Assembly (NCBI GenBank): GCA_022704645.1
Contig: JAKJGA010000063.1
Span: 1 to 9,110 of the forward strand
Reading direction: 5' to 3'
Source: Spirochaetota bacterium
Lineage (GTDB): Bacteria > Spirochaetota > UBA4802 > JAFGJZ01
Length of the DNA: 9,110 nt
The translations under genes and the position numbers were made by a program. The notes under the pieces are model-generated. The model was not told the DNA's origin, did no database searches, and saw only the letters and a program-made list of their open reading frames with translations. Each line of letters begins with the position of its first letter. The first letter of the stretch is position 1. Below are positions 1 through 7,161 of the stretch, piece after piece.

Positions 1-1109
1 TTGAATCCGGTTCCCTGAACTACGAGTATTTTTGTTGCTACCAGCAGATCATAAACAAAGCGTCTGTCGTCCGTCAGATTGAATTTTTCTGTGTCAAGTT
101 TAACGAAAGAATAGAAAGCTCCCTGTGCTTTTGTGCATGAAAGACCGGGAATTGAGTTAACCATTTTATACGAATATTCTCTCTGCTCATAAAGTCTTCC
201 TTTCGGAACGATGAATTCGTTGATGCTCTGATAACCTCCAAGAGCAGTTTGAATGATTGATTGACCCGGAACGTTGCTGCAAAGCCGCATTCCTGCCAGA
301 ATATTCAACCCTTCGATGTAATCGGTTATCATGTTTTTATTACCGCAGATCATCATCCAGCCGACGCGGAATCCTGCGATTCTGTATGCCTTAGAAAGAC
401 CTCCGAATGTAATAACAGGCACATCTTCCGTCATAGAAGCTAAATGAATATGTGAAAGATCATCGTAAATAATCTTTTCATATATTTCGTCAGAAAAAAT
501 TATAAGTTTGTGCTGTTCTGCTATTTCAACAATAGATCTGAGTATTTCACGGGGATATACAGCTCCTGTTGGATTGTTGGGATTGATAACTACGATACCT
601 TTGGTGTTAGAGGTAATTTTATTTTTAATATCCTCAATATCAGGCAGCCATCCGGATTCCTCATCGCAGAGATAATGAACAGCATGTCCGCTTGAAAGAT
701 TTACTGAAGCAGTCCAAAGCGGATAGTCCGGAGCCGGAATTAAAATCTCATCTCCGCTGTTCAGGAGTCCGTTCATTGACATCTGAATAAGTTCACTTGC
801 ACCGTTTCCAAGATATATGTCGTTTATATCAACGTCTTTAATGCCTTTCTGCTGATAATACTGCATGACAGCTTTGCGGGCGCTGAACAATCCTTTTGAA
901 TCACTATAGCCTTGAGTATTAGGCAGATTAAGAATCATGTCCTTTAATATCTCATCAGGAGCTTTTAAACCGAAAGGGGCAGGATTACCTGTGTTGAGTT
1001 TCAGAATTTGATGTCCTTCTTCTTCAAGACGGGCGGCTTCATCGACAATTTTTCCTCTGATGTCATAGCAGACATTTTCAAGTTTTGACGATTTTTTAAA
1101 GATGCTCAT
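1..1109 (-). CDS. alaA: Alanine aminotransferase AlaA (glutamate-pyruvate transaminase), 3' end outside window
   Basis: A class I/II fold-type I PLP aminotransferase that should interconvert pyruvate plus glutamate with alanine plus 2-oxoglutarate in the cytoplasm. The translated frame (369 full codons) follows remembered E. coli AlaA closely: N-terminal KSSKLENVCYDIRG, LNTGNPAPFG near residue 40, PAPDYPLWTA near 125, INPNNPTGAVY near 175, SDEIYEKIIYDD near 206, and the PLP-lysine motif GGLSKAYRIAGFRVGW with Lys240, the same number as in E. coli AlaA. The collinearity argues for AlaA rather than aspartate or LL-diaminopimelate aminotransferase. The start ATG at 1107-1109 is supported by GGAGGG (1114-1119, minus strand) four bases upstream and by N-terminal alignment. 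E. coli AlaA is about 405 residues, so roughly 35 C-terminal residues lie beyond base 1. The function is inferred from the family. Confidence 0.93.
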   Translation of the reverse strand, partial: MSIFKKSSKLENVCYDIRGKIVDEAARLEEEGHQILKLNTGNPAPFGLKAPDEILKDMILNLPNTQGYSDSKGLFSARKAVMQYYQQKGIKDVDINDIYLGNGASELIQMSMNGLLNSGDEILIPAPDYPLWTASVNLSSGHAVHYLCDEESGWLPDIEDIKNKITSNTKGIVVINPNNPTGAVYPREILRSIVEIAEQHKLIIFSDEIYEKIIYDDLSHIHLASMTEDVPVITFGGLSKAYRIAGFRVGWMMICGNKNMITDYIEGLNILAGMRLCSNVPGQSIIQTALGGYQSINEFIVPKGRLYEQREYSYKMVNSIPGLSCTKAQGAFYSFVKLDTEKFNLTDDRRFVYDLLVATKILVVQGTGF

Positions 1110-1650
1110 AAATCCCTCCATTCGGTTTCCATTCGGCATAATGCCTCCTGATAAGCGGACATGATTGTCTTTTAATATCTTTTTGCAAGGAAATTATTGT
1201 ATTATAAAAGTGCAATTCATAAAGATTCAGGAAATGAACTGTATCATATAGAATGGCGATTTTAAGTAAAATATAGTATTATTTTAAGAAGAAACGAGCT
1301 AATTGTTAGTATACAAGTCAAAAAATACGATGTAAAGCCGGATCAGAACAGGTTATCGAGATTCTGTCTCTATAGGATTATAGTTATTAAAATGTTTTTA
1401 TAATATATTAATAGTTTATATAAGTTCGTAATTAATATTCAATGTTTTGAGTATTTTTATGATAACTCATTCGTGAATTGCATAATGTCAAAATGGGAAA
1501 TCACGAAGAGTATTATTATAACACGGATTTGAAAACTAGAAATGATTAAAATCTAATAAATTTAATAAAATGAAATACTAATAAATACTATTCTCAAGGG
1601 GAAATATGTGACTAAATCATATAATGTTATATGAAACACCGATTAGTTGT
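1110..1650. other. AT-rich spacer between alaA and the insertion sequence, no gene seen
   Basis: About 540 bases without a convincing coding frame on either strand and without a recognisable tRNA or structured RNA. The part next to alaA holds its ribosome binding site, the possible -10 box and a direct repeat CCATTCGG at 1118-1125 and 1129-1136, overlapping the leader. The rest is rich in TAAT/ATAA runs. A purine-rich AAGGGGAAATATG near 1596-1608 looks like a ribosome binding site and start, but the ATG is followed at once by TGA and the overlapping GTG frame closes after 8 codons. The insertion sequence follows shortly after. Confidence 0.6.
1201..1206 (-). promoter_or_regulatory. Possible -10 box for alaA
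   Basis: On the minus strand these bases read TATAAT, about 92 bases before the alaA start. No good -35 hexamer is visible 16-18 bases upstream; the best is TGAATC, a poor match. In such AT-rich DNA a lone TATAAT can arise by chance, so this is a weak call. Confidence 0.3.
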
Positions 1651-1655
1651 ACAAT
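1651..1655. repeat. Target site duplication, left copy (ACAAT)
   Basis: ACAAT directly outside the left inverted repeat and repeated at 2842-2846 directly outside the right one. Five bases is within the range seen for IS481 elements. A five-base match could be chance, but its symmetry with the independently chosen repeats supports it. Confidence 0.55.
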
Positions 1656-1673
1656 GATGGTATCCGCCTAACA
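1656..1673 (+). repeat. Left terminal inverted repeat of the IS
   Basis: Pairs with 2824-2841 (13 of 18). The best core is GTATCCGCCTAACA at 1660-1673 (11 of 14 against GTATTCACCTGACA). A second inward inverted match, TTTCTTTGAAATCTAAAAT at 1676-1694, pairs with 2778-2796 (TTTCTCTGAGATTTAAAAT on the minus strand). On this side only 2 bases separate outer and inner repeats, against 27 on the right, so this end may have lost about 25 bases or the right end gained them. The inner repeat overlaps the first base of the transposase stop codon. Confidence 0.6.
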
Positions 1674-1693
1674 CATTTCTTTGAAATCTAAAA

Positions 1694-2742
1694 TTAAGCA
1701 GCTGAATTTATATCGTTATCATCAATTTTAATTCCGTCCATAAAATACTGGTAAGGCGTTCTGCCGTTCATGTTTCTGCCTTGATGCGCCCGCTCATTAT
1801 TGTAATGATAAAGATAAAAATCAAGGTCAGTTTACATCTCATCAATCGATTCGTAAAACTTTGATCTGCCGGTAATTCTAAAATGCTCATCAAGAAAAGT
1901 GCGGTGAAATCTTTCGGCAAAACCGTTGCTCTGAGGTCTGCGGACTTTTGTTGTTCTGTGTTCAATTTCTTCAAGCTGAAGAAACAATTCAAACGAATGC
2001 TGATCTTCTCTTCCGCAATACTCACGTCCATTATCGGTAAGAATAGTTTTGACTTTAATATTGTGACTTTCAAAAAATGGAAGAATATCGTTGTTGAGAG
2101 TTTGTGCTGCAGTTACCTGAACTTTTGAAGTGTATAGCGTCCCCATGCATGACGGCAGTGACAATCGATAACAGTCTGAAGATAAATTCTGCCGATGCCA
2201 TTGAGAGTTCCGACCATGAAAGTGCCCATAGCCGCTAAATCCCCTGTAAAATCAGCCTGAATATGGCGTTCTCTGAATTCGGGATTAAATCTTTCGAGAA
2301 GCCTAACGTGCTTTTTGCTGAGTTCAATATTTGTTTCTCTGTGATACTGTTCAAGACGCATCAATCGCTGATATTTTGATGTCAGCTTGTTGCGCTGCCA
2401 TACTCCTCTTACACCGCCGGAACTCACATGGATATCCTGAAGATTAAGCTGTTGAGCCACTTTAAGACAGCCATGAGTAGGATGGATGAGACAATAATCC
2501 ATGATAGTTTTTTCAATTTCATCTGAAGCTCTATTCGGATGAGGACCTGTTGCTCCGGGGAGTTTGTCGAGCAGTTTCTGTGCGCCATAGGTTTGAAAAT
2601 CTATTCTGATTTTATAAAAATGTTGCCGTGAATAGCCCATAATTTTGCAGGCTTTACTGACATTTTTCGGTTCTCCGGCAAGTTCGAGCAAATTTAGCTT
2701 TCTTCTTGCAGCTTTGGTTTGTACATTGGTGTTGGTGGTTAT
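1694..2742 (-). pseudogene. IS481-family DDE transposase, inactivated
   Basis: Repairing one frameshift and one stop gives about 349 residues, the usual IS481 length. The reading starts after AAGGAGAG, at an ATA (2740-2742) where ATG is expected, and gives MTTNTNVQTKAARRKLN-like residues before LLELAGEPKN. A helix-turn-helix follows (NVSKACKIMGYSRQHFYK), then the integrase core. Lesions seen: ATA in place of the start; a one-base loss near 2137-2139, where HAWGR must change frame to reach LYTSKVQVTAAQ; and an in-frame TAA at 1832-1834, where one C-to-T change from CAA would explain it, after which the frame continues through YHYNNERAHQG to a final TAA at 1694-1696. The family's first catalytic Asp (QDTxxVG in relatives I remember) aligns with Gly in MGTFMVG, codon 2224-2226. 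The second Asp (TDNGREYCG) and the Glu (NGFAERFHRTF) remain. Confidence 0.9.
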
Positions 2743-2823
2743 GGTTTTCTCTCCTTAGAATTATTTGTGGTAAAATCATTTTAAATCTCAGAGAAACTTT
2801 GACCGCCTTTATTTTGAGTGGAC

Positions 2824-2841
2824 TGTCAGGTGAATACTAGC
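2824..2841 (-). repeat. Right terminal inverted repeat of the IS (transposase 5' side)
   Basis: Read on the minus strand this is GCTAGTATTCACCTGACA, the partner of 1656-1673. The inner inverted repeat on this side is at 2778-2796, between the terminus and the transposase ribosome binding site. Confidence 0.6.
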
Positions 2842-2846
2842 ACAAT
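2842..2846. repeat. Target site duplication, right copy (ACAAT)
   Basis: Right-hand copy of the ACAAT pentamer that borders the insertion sequence; the left copy is at 1651-1655. Confidence 0.55.
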
Positions 2847-2968
2847 ACAGATTAGTAATCTAATAATTGAAAAAGGAGCAATCTAAATTATGATGTTAGT
2901 ATTGGGTTGTATGTGGTTATTTATTTTATGAGGTATCTATTGAAATAGTTCATATAATCAAGAAAAAA

Positions 2969-2976
2969 GCCGATAA
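2969..2976 (+). promoter_or_regulatory. Possible sigma-28 (FliA-type) -10 box for the chemoreceptor gene
   Basis: GCCGATAA is an exact match to the sigma-28 -10 element used for flagellar and chemotaxis genes in many bacteria, and it lies about 92 bases before a chemoreceptor start on the same strand. The -35 side is poor: the best-placed tetramer is TCAT (2950-2953) where TAAA is expected at a spacing of 15. An overlapping alternative is a TATAAT at 2953-2958, which also lacks a good -35 partner. The spacer 2847-3068 otherwise shows no gene. Confidence 0.5.
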
Positions 2977-3068
2977 TAAAAAGAGTTATAACATTGCTGG
3001 ATATTTTCCGATTGTTTAATTATCCATAATTTAATAAATTGCATATTCTGAACTTAAGAGCGGGACAT

Positions 3069-5117
3069 ATGAAAAAAACAATTTCAATACGCAAAATATT
3101 CGTGATAGCTGTCGTAATAGGAATTGTTTATCTAATTTCTGCTGCCGCGATTCTTTCATTTACTTTCTATCAGGTTCGCCATGATTCGGACTCTATGACA
3201 AGACTTGTGAACTCTCTTAGAGCGCTTGAAATATCATATGTAAAAATATCAGAAGACTGGGCAAAAGTCGTCAGTCCTTCTACCTCAAGATCTACAGCCG
3301 TAGAAATCGAGTCAGGTATTATTTCCGAACGAGATAAGATAAACGAAGAATATAAACAGATTTATTCAAAAATAAAAAAAGAATTTAGTTTTCCGGATGA
3401 AACGTGTTTATTGCTTGAAACTATAAATTCTGATTACTCGCTGATATATCAAAAATATGAAAATGCTTATGCGAAAACAAAAAGTGGAGAATCAAATCTT
3501 GAAGAAATAGCCGCTTTATCCGGTGATGCACTTTCAAAAATGCGTACAGGAGTTGATGCTGCGGTATCACACCTGTCGGATAAAAGCGCAATGAAGAAAG
3601 CTCTGGATGATGTTGATGCTGATTCTTTTACAAATTCAGTTGAATATTTATCTAAAGAGATGACGTCAAAAAACGGAAATCCTCAAGCAGCGATGCAGCA
3701 GCTTCGAGCAAATTCTCAAAACCTGAGATCTAAAATTATCACAATTAAAAATTATGCAGAAAAGTCCGGAGATGAAGGTTCTGCTGCTGATTTACTCAAA
3801 TCGTCCTTGGGCGGTATTTCGTATATGATGTCTGCGTTTAAATCTACTTTAAAAAGCGGTAATTCTGATTCTGATAAGATTTCGTCTGATCCGTCTCAGA
3901 AAATGAATGATCTTATTGAAAATACCCGTAAGATATTTGGACAAAAAATTGAGATTAAAGAACGAATACATATGCTGGTAATTCTCGGCACGATTCTAAT
4001 AGGTTTAATTCTTCTCGGAAGTATGCCTGTTTTTGTAAATAAACGGCTTCTGGCTCCACTTCTTGAGTTGCAGAAAATCACTGAAAATATGGAGAAAGGC
4101 GATTTGACGGGAAGTTTGACCGGTGACAGTTCAGATGAGATGGGTAAATTTAGAAATTCAATTAGGGAAATGCTTAATAGTTTCAGAAATCTGATATCCG
4201 GAATTAAAACAACTTCAATTGAAACTAATCAGCATGCGGTCAAACTTGCTGCGCATTCTAAGTCTCTGAATGCTGCAGCTGGAGAACAGGCTGCATCTGC
4301 TGAAGAAGCCGCAGCAAGTATTGAACAGCTATCAGGTGCTGCCGAGAATGTGGTAGCAATCATAGCAGAGCAAAAACAGAATATTCAGCGTAATCTTGAG
4401 ATTACTTTCCAAATGTTAGAATCGATGGAACACGTTCGTGAGAATATGGTTCTTCTTCAAGAGAAAGCTATGACTTCTGCTCAGAATTCGCAGAAAGGGG
4501 AAAGTGCAATTATAAAAGCTACTGATGCTATAAATGATATAAAAAACCGTTCTGATCGTATTGGAGAAATTGTAAAAATAATAACTGAAATTTCTGAACA
4601 GACTAATCTTCTGTCTCTAAATGCTTCGATAGAAGCGGCAAGAGCGGGCGAGCAGGGTAAAGGATTTGCGGTTGTTGCAGAAGAAATATCCAAACTGGCA
4701 GAAAGAACATCCGAGAGCGTTAATGAAATAAAACGCCTGGTATCAGAGTCTATCCAGGCTGTGGAAAATGGTGCAATTGAATTTGACTCGGCCTCGCTAA
4801 GTTTCCGAGAAATAAATTCACAGGTAAGTTCTATGAATGTTTCTGCAAAATTTATAATGGAAAAAATTGACAATCAGTCTGAAATGTCATCAATAATAAA
4901 AAATACAGCTGACCAGGTGAATTCTTCTGCAGACAAAGTTGAGACTGCAGCTGAAGAGCAGAAAAATGCAACTAATGAAATGAGTGAAAATATTCAGGTG
5001 ATGAATGAGTTGAGTCAGTCACTTGGTGCAAGTGCTGTTGATCTTTCAAGTATGGTTGAAGAGCTTACCCGTCAGGCGGAAATATTGAATCAGATGGTTC
5101 ACAGGTTTGTCTTGTAA
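3069..5117 (+). CDS. Methyl-accepting chemotaxis protein, membrane chemoreceptor
   Basis: A 682-residue receptor that should sense a ligand outside the membrane and control the CheA-CheW kinase inside. Order: short basic N-terminus, membrane helix about 11-35, large mostly helical extracytoplasmic region about 36-300, second membrane helix about 301-324, HAMP about 325-380 (LLAPLLELQKITENMEKGDL), then a long signalling coiled coil. The hairpin tip at about 507-537 has the canonical EQTNLLSLNASIEAARAGEQ and GKGFAVVAEEISKLAERT. Likely methylation helices carry AGEQAASAEEAA near 404 and ETAAEEQKNA near 625. There is no C-terminal CheR-binding pentapeptide; it ends MVHRFVL. The ATG at 3069 is chosen over an in-frame TTG at 3039 because it starts the basic-hydrophobic anchor (MKKTISIRKIF); upstream is only a weak AAGAGCGGG. 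The roughly 265-residue sensor region would fit a long helical-bundle type, but the ligand is unknown. A single-gene unit facing convergent genes. Confidence 0.95.
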   Translation: MKKTISIRKIFVIAVVIGIVYLISAAAILSFTFYQVRHDSDSMTRLVNSLRALEISYVKISEDWAKVVSPSTSRSTAVEIESGIISERDKINEEYKQIYSKIKKEFSFPDETCLLLETINSDYSLIYQKYENAYAKTKSGESNLEEIAALSGDALSKMRTGVDAAVSHLSDKSAMKKALDDVDADSFTNSVEYLSKEMTSKNGNPQAAMQQLRANSQNLRSKIITIKNYAEKSGDEGSAADLLKSSLGGISYMMSAFKSTLKSGNSDSDKISSDPSQKMNDLIENTRKIFGQKIEIKERIHMLVILGTILIGLILLGSMPVFVNKRLLAPLLELQKITENMEKGDLTGSLTGDSSDEMGKFRNSIREMLNSFRNLISGIKTTSIETNQHAVKLAAHSKSLNAAAGEQAASAEEAAASIEQLSGAAENVVAIIAEQKQNIQRNLEITFQMLESMEHVRENMVLLQEKAMTSAQNSQKGESAIIKATDAINDIKNRSDRIGEIVKIITEISEQTNLLSLNASIEAARAGEQGKGFAVVAEEISKLAERTSESVNEIKRLVSESIQAVENGAIEFDSASLSFREINSQVSSMNVSAKFIMEKIDNQSEMSSIIKNTADQVNSSADKVETAAEEQKNATNEMSENIQVMNELSQSLGASAVDLSSMVEELTRQAEILNQMVHRFVL

Positions 5118-5207
5118 TTGTTATAGTTCTTTCATTTTAAATATATGATTTGTGCATAAAGAAATTATTTCTGCTTACATAATTTGACTTGCGCAATTGG
5201 CATTGCA

Positions 5208-5277
5208 ATAATGTTAAATAATACAGTGAGTTTTATTTAACATTATATTTGCTTGAGTAAATATAATGTTAAATAAA
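5208..5277. terminator. Convergent AT-only hairpins with alternative pairing, possible bidirectional terminator
   Basis: Three arms lie in a row: A (5208-5221, ATAATGTTAAATAA), B (its complement, 5233-5246, within 5232-5250) and A' (a second direct copy, 5263-5276). A and B form a 14-bp perfect stem with an 11-base loop. B extended to 5232-5250 pairs with 5259-5277 as a 19-bp perfect stem with an 8-base loop. The two stems exclude each other. The site lies between the ends of the chemoreceptor gene (5117) and the opposing gene (5288), so termination from both sides is the simplest reading, although the near absence of G-C pairs is unlike classic intrinsic terminators. A GCAAT/ATTGC mini-stem (5193-5206) precedes it. 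Confidence 0.55.
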
Positions 5278-5287
5278 TTTAATTAAC

Positions 5288-6745
5288 TTACCATACAGAA
5301 TCTTCGTAAAAATCACTTGTAGAATTTGTATCTACGTAAGTGGCTGATGGTGACGGTTCTTTTTTTCTATGTATTACGCTGTCGGTAAATTTTGGAACAG
5401 GATATTTCGATGCAAAATTTGGGGTCAGTACTGGACCTGTTGGTGTATATGTTTTGAATGAACTATAAGTAAAGTTCCAATTAAACAATGAATAAGTATA
5501 TCTTGGCCTTAAAATATAAATAGGCAAATCGCCGTTTGAAAAAATGTTTTCTATGTCAATGTCGGGAAGCGGATTTCCTCTTGGAAAGGAGTCCTGTTGA
5601 TTCATGTAAAAGGTAATTCTATTAAGATTATCCAAGTAAAAAGCATAGCATAATGAGTAATCTTTTGTTGTAATAAAATTCAGAATACGTGCTGATGCGT
5701 CTGCGTTAATCATTGTTTTGTAGTCATTCAGCTTAATTGAAAAATACTCGTCGTTATATACATATTCATAATCAGGAGTAGATAAATAGTAGTCGATTGA
5801 TGAATCTATAGGATCAGTTTTCTCTTCAATTGTATCCTCGCCTTCTCCTTTAAAGATAATATAGGAACTAATGTCCGCAGGAATCTTTATGTAGTCAGTG
5901 TTTGTATTTAGAGCATTCGTGTAATCTTCATCAGTCATATCTTCAAGAGCTTCGCTGACCGGATCTCCCGATAAATTAGCAGGGAATGCTTCAAACGGTG
6001 CTACTCCGGGTTGCAGTTTCCATATGCCGGATGCATATTTAAATTTCGGAAGTCCATTTGTCCTGTCGTAATTTTCTCTGAAAATAGAATTTATTTCTAC
6101 TAAGTATTTCTTTAAAGCCAGTGACTTTTGAGAAAGATGATTGCCAAGACCGTAAAGAATAACATCCTGATATCCAAAATCAGGATCATCACGGTTAGTG
6201 CCTAATTTCCATCCTTTGAGTTCTTTTATTTCAAGAATTCCGCCTCGAAGAGCAAAGAGTGAGCAATCGAAAATATCGATGGATGGTAGGTTGATTACAT
6301 CCCCAAGCCCTTTTCCATCTGTAAAGATGGTTAAATAGTCTCCGGTAGAATAAGTTTGAGTGAGATTTGATATTATCTGAGAATTTGCGCACTCAACAAT
6401 TTCATTTTCTGGATTATCCACATCAGGAGTTGGATAAGCGTGTCCAATATAGAGATTGTGAAGTGTTCCGCCTCTTTCGAGAAAAATTTCAACCTGATTG
6501 GTTAACGGTTTAAATTTTGTAATTTTTGCTTTTGCGGGAACATTTAATGTAACCGGGTCGTCATACTCAAAAATTAACTCATTGCCACGGATATCTTTTG
6601 AGTTAGTGGGATTGAATGCTATTGGCGTAATTTTCAATCGAATTTTTGCCTGACGTCCCGGAGGAATAAGTTCGTAATCGTGCTTGTTAATTTCAAATTG
6701 AACACCTTTTGAGTTTGCAACAAATTTCTTATCTTCTGGTGTTTC
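5288..6745 (-). pseudogene. Large protein of unknown function, 5' end missing
   Basis: I do not recognise this protein. The frame is open from 6745 to the TAA at 5288-5290, but contains no ATG near its beginning. The first usable start is a TTG at 6635-6637 (449 residues) with no ribosome binding site. The 36 codons before that TTG look genuine: ANSKGVQFEINKHDYELI then PPGRQAKIRLKITPIAFNPT, which together with NELIFEYDDPVTLNVPAK resembles one beta-sandwich module of the ASH/HYDIN type (a proline-glycine turn, a basic strand, then a central Pro-rich loop). This is a tentative fold guess. The rest is rich in Asp, Asn, Tyr, Thr and Pro, with no membrane helices and no catalytic motif that I can name. 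It looks like the remainder of a longer secreted or surface protein whose signal peptide and N-terminus were removed at the junction near 6733. Translation by re-initiation after the upstream truncated gene is possible but unsupported. Confidence 0.6.
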
Positions 6746-7034
6746 TTACTGCTCCGGCTTCAAGTCCGATAATGAATTTTGATTTATAGAGGGCTAAAAA
6801 CTCAGGTCCTGCGAATATACGGGTACCGTTTTTATTCTTAACAGCATCAAAAAATAATCCATAACCGATTTCGTCATCAAAGTGGAGAAAGCTCAATTCT
6901 CCTCCGATGACTCCGCCGTTACCGCCGCCGCCGGTATTGAGTCCAATCGGCATATAATTTTTCGGAAGATTGAACCATTGTCCATTTAGATGAAAAGAAA
7001 GAAAAAACAAAAAGGATGTAAAAAACAGTTTCAT
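6729..7034 (-). CDS. Small secreted protein of unknown function, C-terminally truncated paralog
   Basis: A 101-residue frame with ATG at 7032-7034 and AAGGA about 8 bases upstream. It begins with a signal peptide (MKLFFTSFLFFLSFHLNG, likely cut before Gln19). The mature part parallels the intact protein encoded at 7158-7598: shared blocks are NLPKNYMPIG, a GGGG-x-GG-x-GGELSF glycine run, NKNG-T/S-RIFAGPE and IIGLEAG. At DNA level a 23-base stretch (6949-6971) is identical to 7513-7535. Homology stops at VRNTR; where the paralog continues for about 44 more residues with strand-like segments, this one reads one more Arg and a TAA. From there the DNA belongs to the frame of the unknown large protein. 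The product is probably non-functional or misfolded because the C-terminal strands are gone. Confidence 0.65.
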   Translation of the reverse strand: MKLFFTSFLFFLSFHLNGQWFNLPKNYMPIGLNTGGGGNGGVIGGELSFLHFDDEIGYGLFFDAVKNKNGTRIFAGPEFLALYKSKFIIGLEAGAVRNTRR

Positions 7035-7129
7035 GTAATTTTCCTTGTATTTTGCCGGACAGCTTTGAGTGAAAATAAGTGATTACTATTTTTAAAAATA
7101 TGTCTGGCTAGAATTCAGCCGTCAATAGT

Positions 7130-7161
7130 ATTATAGCGGGTTTCAATATAATAATTGTCAA
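7130..7161 (-). promoter_or_regulatory. Possible promoter for the truncated secreted paralog
   Basis: On the minus strand TTGACA (7156-7161) and TATAAT (7130-7135) are both perfect hexamers, but they are 20 bases apart, longer than the preferred 17. The TTGACA overlaps the TGA stop of the upstream paralog. It would give a leader of roughly 90 bases before the start at 7034. The rest of the 7035-7157 spacer holds a 14-bp palindrome TATTTTTAAAAATA (7087-7100) and no gene. Confidence 0.3.

Larger units (their letters stand above)
1656..2841 (-). mobile_element. Degenerate IS481-family insertion sequence
   Basis: An element of about 1186 bp, within the usual IS481 size range, carrying one broken DDE transposase on the minus strand. 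Ends were set from a matching pair: GATGGTATCCGCCTAACA at 1656-1673, and GCTAGTATTCACCTGACA (reverse complement of 2824-2841), 13 of 18 identical. Identical ACAAT pentamers lie exactly at the outer borders (1651-1655, 2842-2846). Four of the five mismatches between the ends are transitions, as expected from drift of once better-matched ends. The ends do not start with the TGT common in IS481, so the border could be off by a few bases. With a broken transposase and mismatched ends the copy is probably immobile. It sits between alaA and the chemoreceptor gene and interrupts no recognisable reading frame. Confidence 0.8.

Noticed and set aside
1320..1370. Possible structured RNA or operator (CAGAA...TTCTG) in the alaA-IS spacer
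   Set aside because: Only a 5-bp stem with a long loop, and no conserved riboswitch elements.
1596..1634. AAGGGGAAATATG as a translation start for a small gene
   Set aside because: The ATG is followed directly by TGA, and the overlapping GTG frame ends after 8 codons.
1883..2128. Plus-strand open frame opposite the transposase
   Set aside because: It is antisense to the conserved DDE core of the transposase, has no ribosome binding site, and shows no motif of its own.
2689..2691. TTG at 2689-2691 as the true transposase start
   Set aside because: Seventeen in-frame codons upstream lead back to a good AAGGAGAG placed properly for the ATA at 2740-2742, and the TTG itself has no such signal.
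3039..3068. TTG at 3039 as a longer chemoreceptor start
   Set aside because: It adds ten non-conserved residues with no upstream ribosome binding site, while ATG 3069 begins the usual basic-hydrophobic anchor.
4481..4873. Minus-strand open frame of 130 codons inside the chemoreceptor
   Set aside because: It is antisense to the highly conserved signalling hairpin; its Ser/Ile-rich translation is what the reverse of helical coiled-coil DNA gives.
6725..6745. Programmed +1 frameshift joining the small secreted protein to the large unknown protein
   Set aside because: The large frame lies +1 to the small one at the AGA-TAA, but there is no known slippery or pausing signal, and the intact paralog has an unrelated C-terminus, so a deletion junction is simpler.
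7087..7100. Palindrome TATTTTTAAAAATA as an operator
   Set aside because: An A/T-only palindrome is easily met by chance in this composition and has no second copy or spacing that supports regulation.
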